Origin: Rhodanobacter sp. FDAARGOS 1247
Lineage (GTDB): Bacteria > Pseudomonadota > Gammaproteobacteria > Xanthomonadales > Rhodanobacteraceae
NCBI RefSeq assembly: GCF_016889805.1
Contig: NZ_CP069535.1
Location: forward strand, 1,860,001-1,924,000
Direction of reading: 5' to 3'
Length of the DNA: 64,000 nucleotides
Positions 63,301 through 64,000 of the stretch are shown here, piece after piece (positions within the stretch are counted from its first letter, which is position 1; each line of letters starts with the position of its first letter). The notes beneath the pieces are model-generated. The model made no database searches. It was not told the DNA's origin and saw only the letters and a program-made list of their open reading frames with translations. Made by a program: the position numbers and the translations under genes.

Positions 63301-63509
63301 GAATGGCCGAAGGCACTCGTGGCGGAGGCGCAGGTTGCGTTGTCGGTGCCGCCTTCGTTGCCCTGGTCGGTCGAGGCTCCGGTCGGATTGCCGGCAGTGT
63401 CGACACAGGCCGGATCGGCGGCGAAGGCAGGAGTGGACAGCGCTGCCAACAGGGCCAGCGACAGGATGGAAGCCGCCGGCAGGCGGCGATGTGCAATGTG
63501 GCGGTGCAT
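60369..63509 (-). CDS. Trimeric autotransporter adhesin (YadA-like) with collagen-like stretch
   Basis: A 1046-residue surface protein. The signal peptide covers about residues 1-30 (ending PAFAAD). A very long head of YadA/Hia-type 14-residue repeats (patterns such as SSAFGFGN and ASAFGYG) follows and is interrupted by Asp-rich loops (DLDLDQDG, DVDTDGDG) resembling calcium-binding loops. Neck motifs (TDAVNVRQM, MDAVNKRQMD) come next, then about ten Gly-X-Y triplets (about residues 848-877). The C-terminal YadA anchor ends SAGAGFGFDL with a terminal hydrophobic residue. It should form a trimer on the outer membrane and mediate adhesion. ATG 63509 starts the signal peptide. Confidence 0.93.
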   Translation of the reverse strand: MHRHIAHRRLPAASILSLALLAALSTPAFAADPACVDTAGNPTGASTDQGNEGGTDNATCASATSAFGHSNVASGIDSSTFGSYNVASGYEGSAFGVGNFAPGQWSSAFGGFNQATALDSSAFGFNNRAKGEYGSALGYRNLATANASSALGFRATTVGTGSTALAGWYDANNNGAEDIDLDLDQDGINESSSETAYTTGTSAVALGAGVAAKGNYSVAIGVDNSAEGQNSMAIGSHNVAGVGALAYGVSNSVEPNSSAFGFGNAVFGSSNYAFGGGNHVEGLGNNVFGLNSNVEGTNANAFGIVNEVQGDRANGYGYNNKAYGADSSAFGNGNFAGGASSGAFGYGNNAGAPRSSAIGYRNTTWSADSTAFGYGGTAFGVGSLSVSSWLDLNGNGEMDLDLDAAGNPGCPTVDCVASTEGAVAGGAWSVAVGGAVWARGDKSVAMGQANTAMGASSTALGSHGTATGRGSLALSTFFVAEGTPTPDVDTDGDGTSDAYSRGAIAVGESAVAVGAGVRADGDYSSAFGNGNIAGADYASAFGFGSEARNIGSTAIGYQAVADRDYAVSVGQIGVEHQIIHVAAGTEATDAVNLGQLNTAIAGLSGDGTPVHFFSVNSTDSSAGNYNNDGATGTDAMAVGVNDAASGSQSSALGTRNTASADFSSAVGNNNMATGMYAQAFGINNVVSGTSGMAFGDMNTAGDYASAFGRFNNAVGENSVAFGLVNNANATASAAIGINATANAAQSTAIGYGAVADRERTISVGSAGYEQQITNMGDGTADTDAVNVRQMRSVVDWFGGGASFTDGVFTAPTFVVQGSSFSDVASAFAAVDTQLTGLHDQIDNIEVGSGSQGPAGPQGPQGPQGPAGPQGEPGLDGTGSGSALAVEYDDAGKATATLGGTDGTQVKNVTDGADPMDAVNKRQMDAGDAATAAQTLNSSKSYTDSRFATWNDSFTQYQQQVGRRFAQTDKRISQVGAMGTAMTQMAVNASNGSGPNGRIAIGMGAQGGQGAVSIGYGKRVGDHGSFSLGASFSRGESSAGAGFGFDL
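60877..60966 (-). repeat. Collagen-like Gly-X-Y coding repeat inside the autotransporter gene
   Basis: About ten consecutive triplets, mostly GPQ and GPA, are encoded by near-identical 9-base units (GGCCCCTGT-like on the plus strand). The DNA repeat can slip during replication and so vary stalk length. Confidence 0.8.
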
Positions 63510-63602
63510 GGTTTTCCCCTCTGGTGTCCCGGCGGACTGCCGGCATGATTGATCTATGCGAAACTCCGCCTCGAAAGCGGACACGCTTGGGGAAAAAACA
63601 CC

Positions 63603-64000
63603 ATGCAGGCGACATCACAGCAGCCCGAGGTCACTGTGTTGCTCACCCGTGCCCGCGCGGGGGATAGCGCTGCGTTGGGCCAGGCCTACTCGGCGGTCTA
63701 CGACGAACTCAAGCGCGCGGCGCGGTCGCAGCTTCGGCGCATGCGCGACGACTTCCAGACCACCGCGCTGGTGCACGAGGCCTACCTCAAGCTGGGCGGC
63801 GCGCAGATGGCGGCGGTGGACCGCAACCACCTGCTGGCGCTGTCCGCACGGGCGATGCGGCAGGTGCTGGTGGACAACGCACGCGCGCGCAAGGCGGACA
63901 AGCGCGGCGGCGGACTGGACGCCCTGACCCTGAGCGCCGCCCTGGGCAAGGGCGAGCAGGCCGCGGTCGAGGTGCTGGCGCTGGACGAGCTGCTGTCGTC
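63603..64000 (+). CDS. ECF sigma factor, second copy of the kinase-linked type (3' end outside window)
   Basis: The open frame runs from ATG 63603 to the window edge (132 complete codons) and shows sigma-2 of an ECF factor. The polymerase-contact region reads FQTTALVHEAYLKL (T53, T54) in place of DAEDLVQE, the same replacement as in the sigma factor at 47478. It is divergent from the autotransporter with 93 bases between the starts, so it may control that gene. A kinase gene may follow beyond the window; this cannot be seen. Confidence 0.85.
   Translation, partial: MQATSQQPEVTVLLTRARAGDSAALGQAYSAVYDELKRAARSQLRRMRDDFQTTALVHEAYLKLGGAQMAAVDRNHLLALSARAMRQVLVDNARARKADKRGGGLDALTLSAALGKGEQAAVEVLALDELLS

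Noticed and set aside
60255..63548. Open frame of 1097 codons antisense to the autotransporter
   Set aside because: The repetitive composition of the adhesin leaves its opposite strand open. The translation is low-complexity with no signal, anchor or domain signature.

Overview
The window is a GC-rich (roughly two-thirds G+C), densely coding, chromosomal piece of a gammaproteobacterium. The most likely group is the Xanthomonadales/Lysobacterales, family Rhodanobacteraceae (Rhodanobacter, Dyella or Luteibacter type). Supporting signs are the gene order hrcA-grpE-dnaK-dnaJ-dapB and carA-carB-greA, a 41-residue zinc-free-type ribosomal protein L36, rpsA-ihfB-lapA-lapB, a lone Oar-receptor-like N-terminal domain, and a REP-like element with the typical TTCGCGGGAATGACG ending. 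This placement is an inference from gene content; no rRNA gene is present. I saw no tRNA gene, CRISPR array, insertion sequence or prophage.

Layout. 1-5.8 kb: the heat-shock chaperone operon (end of hrcA, grpE, dnaK, dnaJ) and dapB. 5.8-9.1 kb: a tight minus-strand operon of four genes (2OG-Fe(II) oxygenase, divergent Lgt paralogue, cysteine-rich radical SAM protein resembling archaeal tetraether synthase, small membrane protein), lying where dapB and carA are usually neighbours. 9.3-14.3 kb: carA, carB, greA, then rpmJ on the other strand. 14.4-18.1 kb: a LysR regulator, a candidate small RNA with C-rich loops, fadH and an acyl-CoA-binding protein. 18.1-26.4 kb: cmk, rpsA, ihfB, lapA, lapB, two surface-polysaccharide genes (WecA-like and WbpM-like) and galU. 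26.5-34.3 kb: an amine-oxidase-like FAD enzyme, CsaA-like protein, metallo-hydrolase, a cupredoxin/EAL/outer-membrane-protein operon and two small membrane proteins. 34.3-37.4 kb: an alkylation-damage operon (ada, a 2OG oxygenase, alkB, alkA). 37.7-44.4 kb: three exported mannosidases (GH2, GH125, GH92). 44.4-52.5 kb: an unusual zinc-ribbon SDR protein, an unknown protein, an ECF sigma factor with a transmembrane Ser/Thr kinase, and a dihaem peroxidase-like protein. 52.5-56.8 kb: an MrfA/MrfB-like helicase-exonuclease pair plus two small-ligand-fold proteins. 56.9-64 kb: an AraC regulator, an orphan secreted domain, a phospholipase D lipoprotein, a large trimeric autotransporter with a collagen-like stretch, and the start of a second ECF sigma factor.

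How the genes work together. The core blocks cover protein folding, lysine and arginine/pyrimidine precursor synthesis, translation and LPS control. The accessory blocks look like self-contained modules: membrane modification (5.8-9.1 kb), alkylation repair (34.3-37.4 kb), mannose-glycan breakdown (37.7-44.4 kb), kinase-controlled sigma signalling (47.5-50.9 kb, perhaps again at 63.6 kb), and adhesion (60.4-63.5 kb). The strongest candidates for something undescribed are the radical SAM/Lgt-like/2OG operon and the C-rich-loop small RNA.
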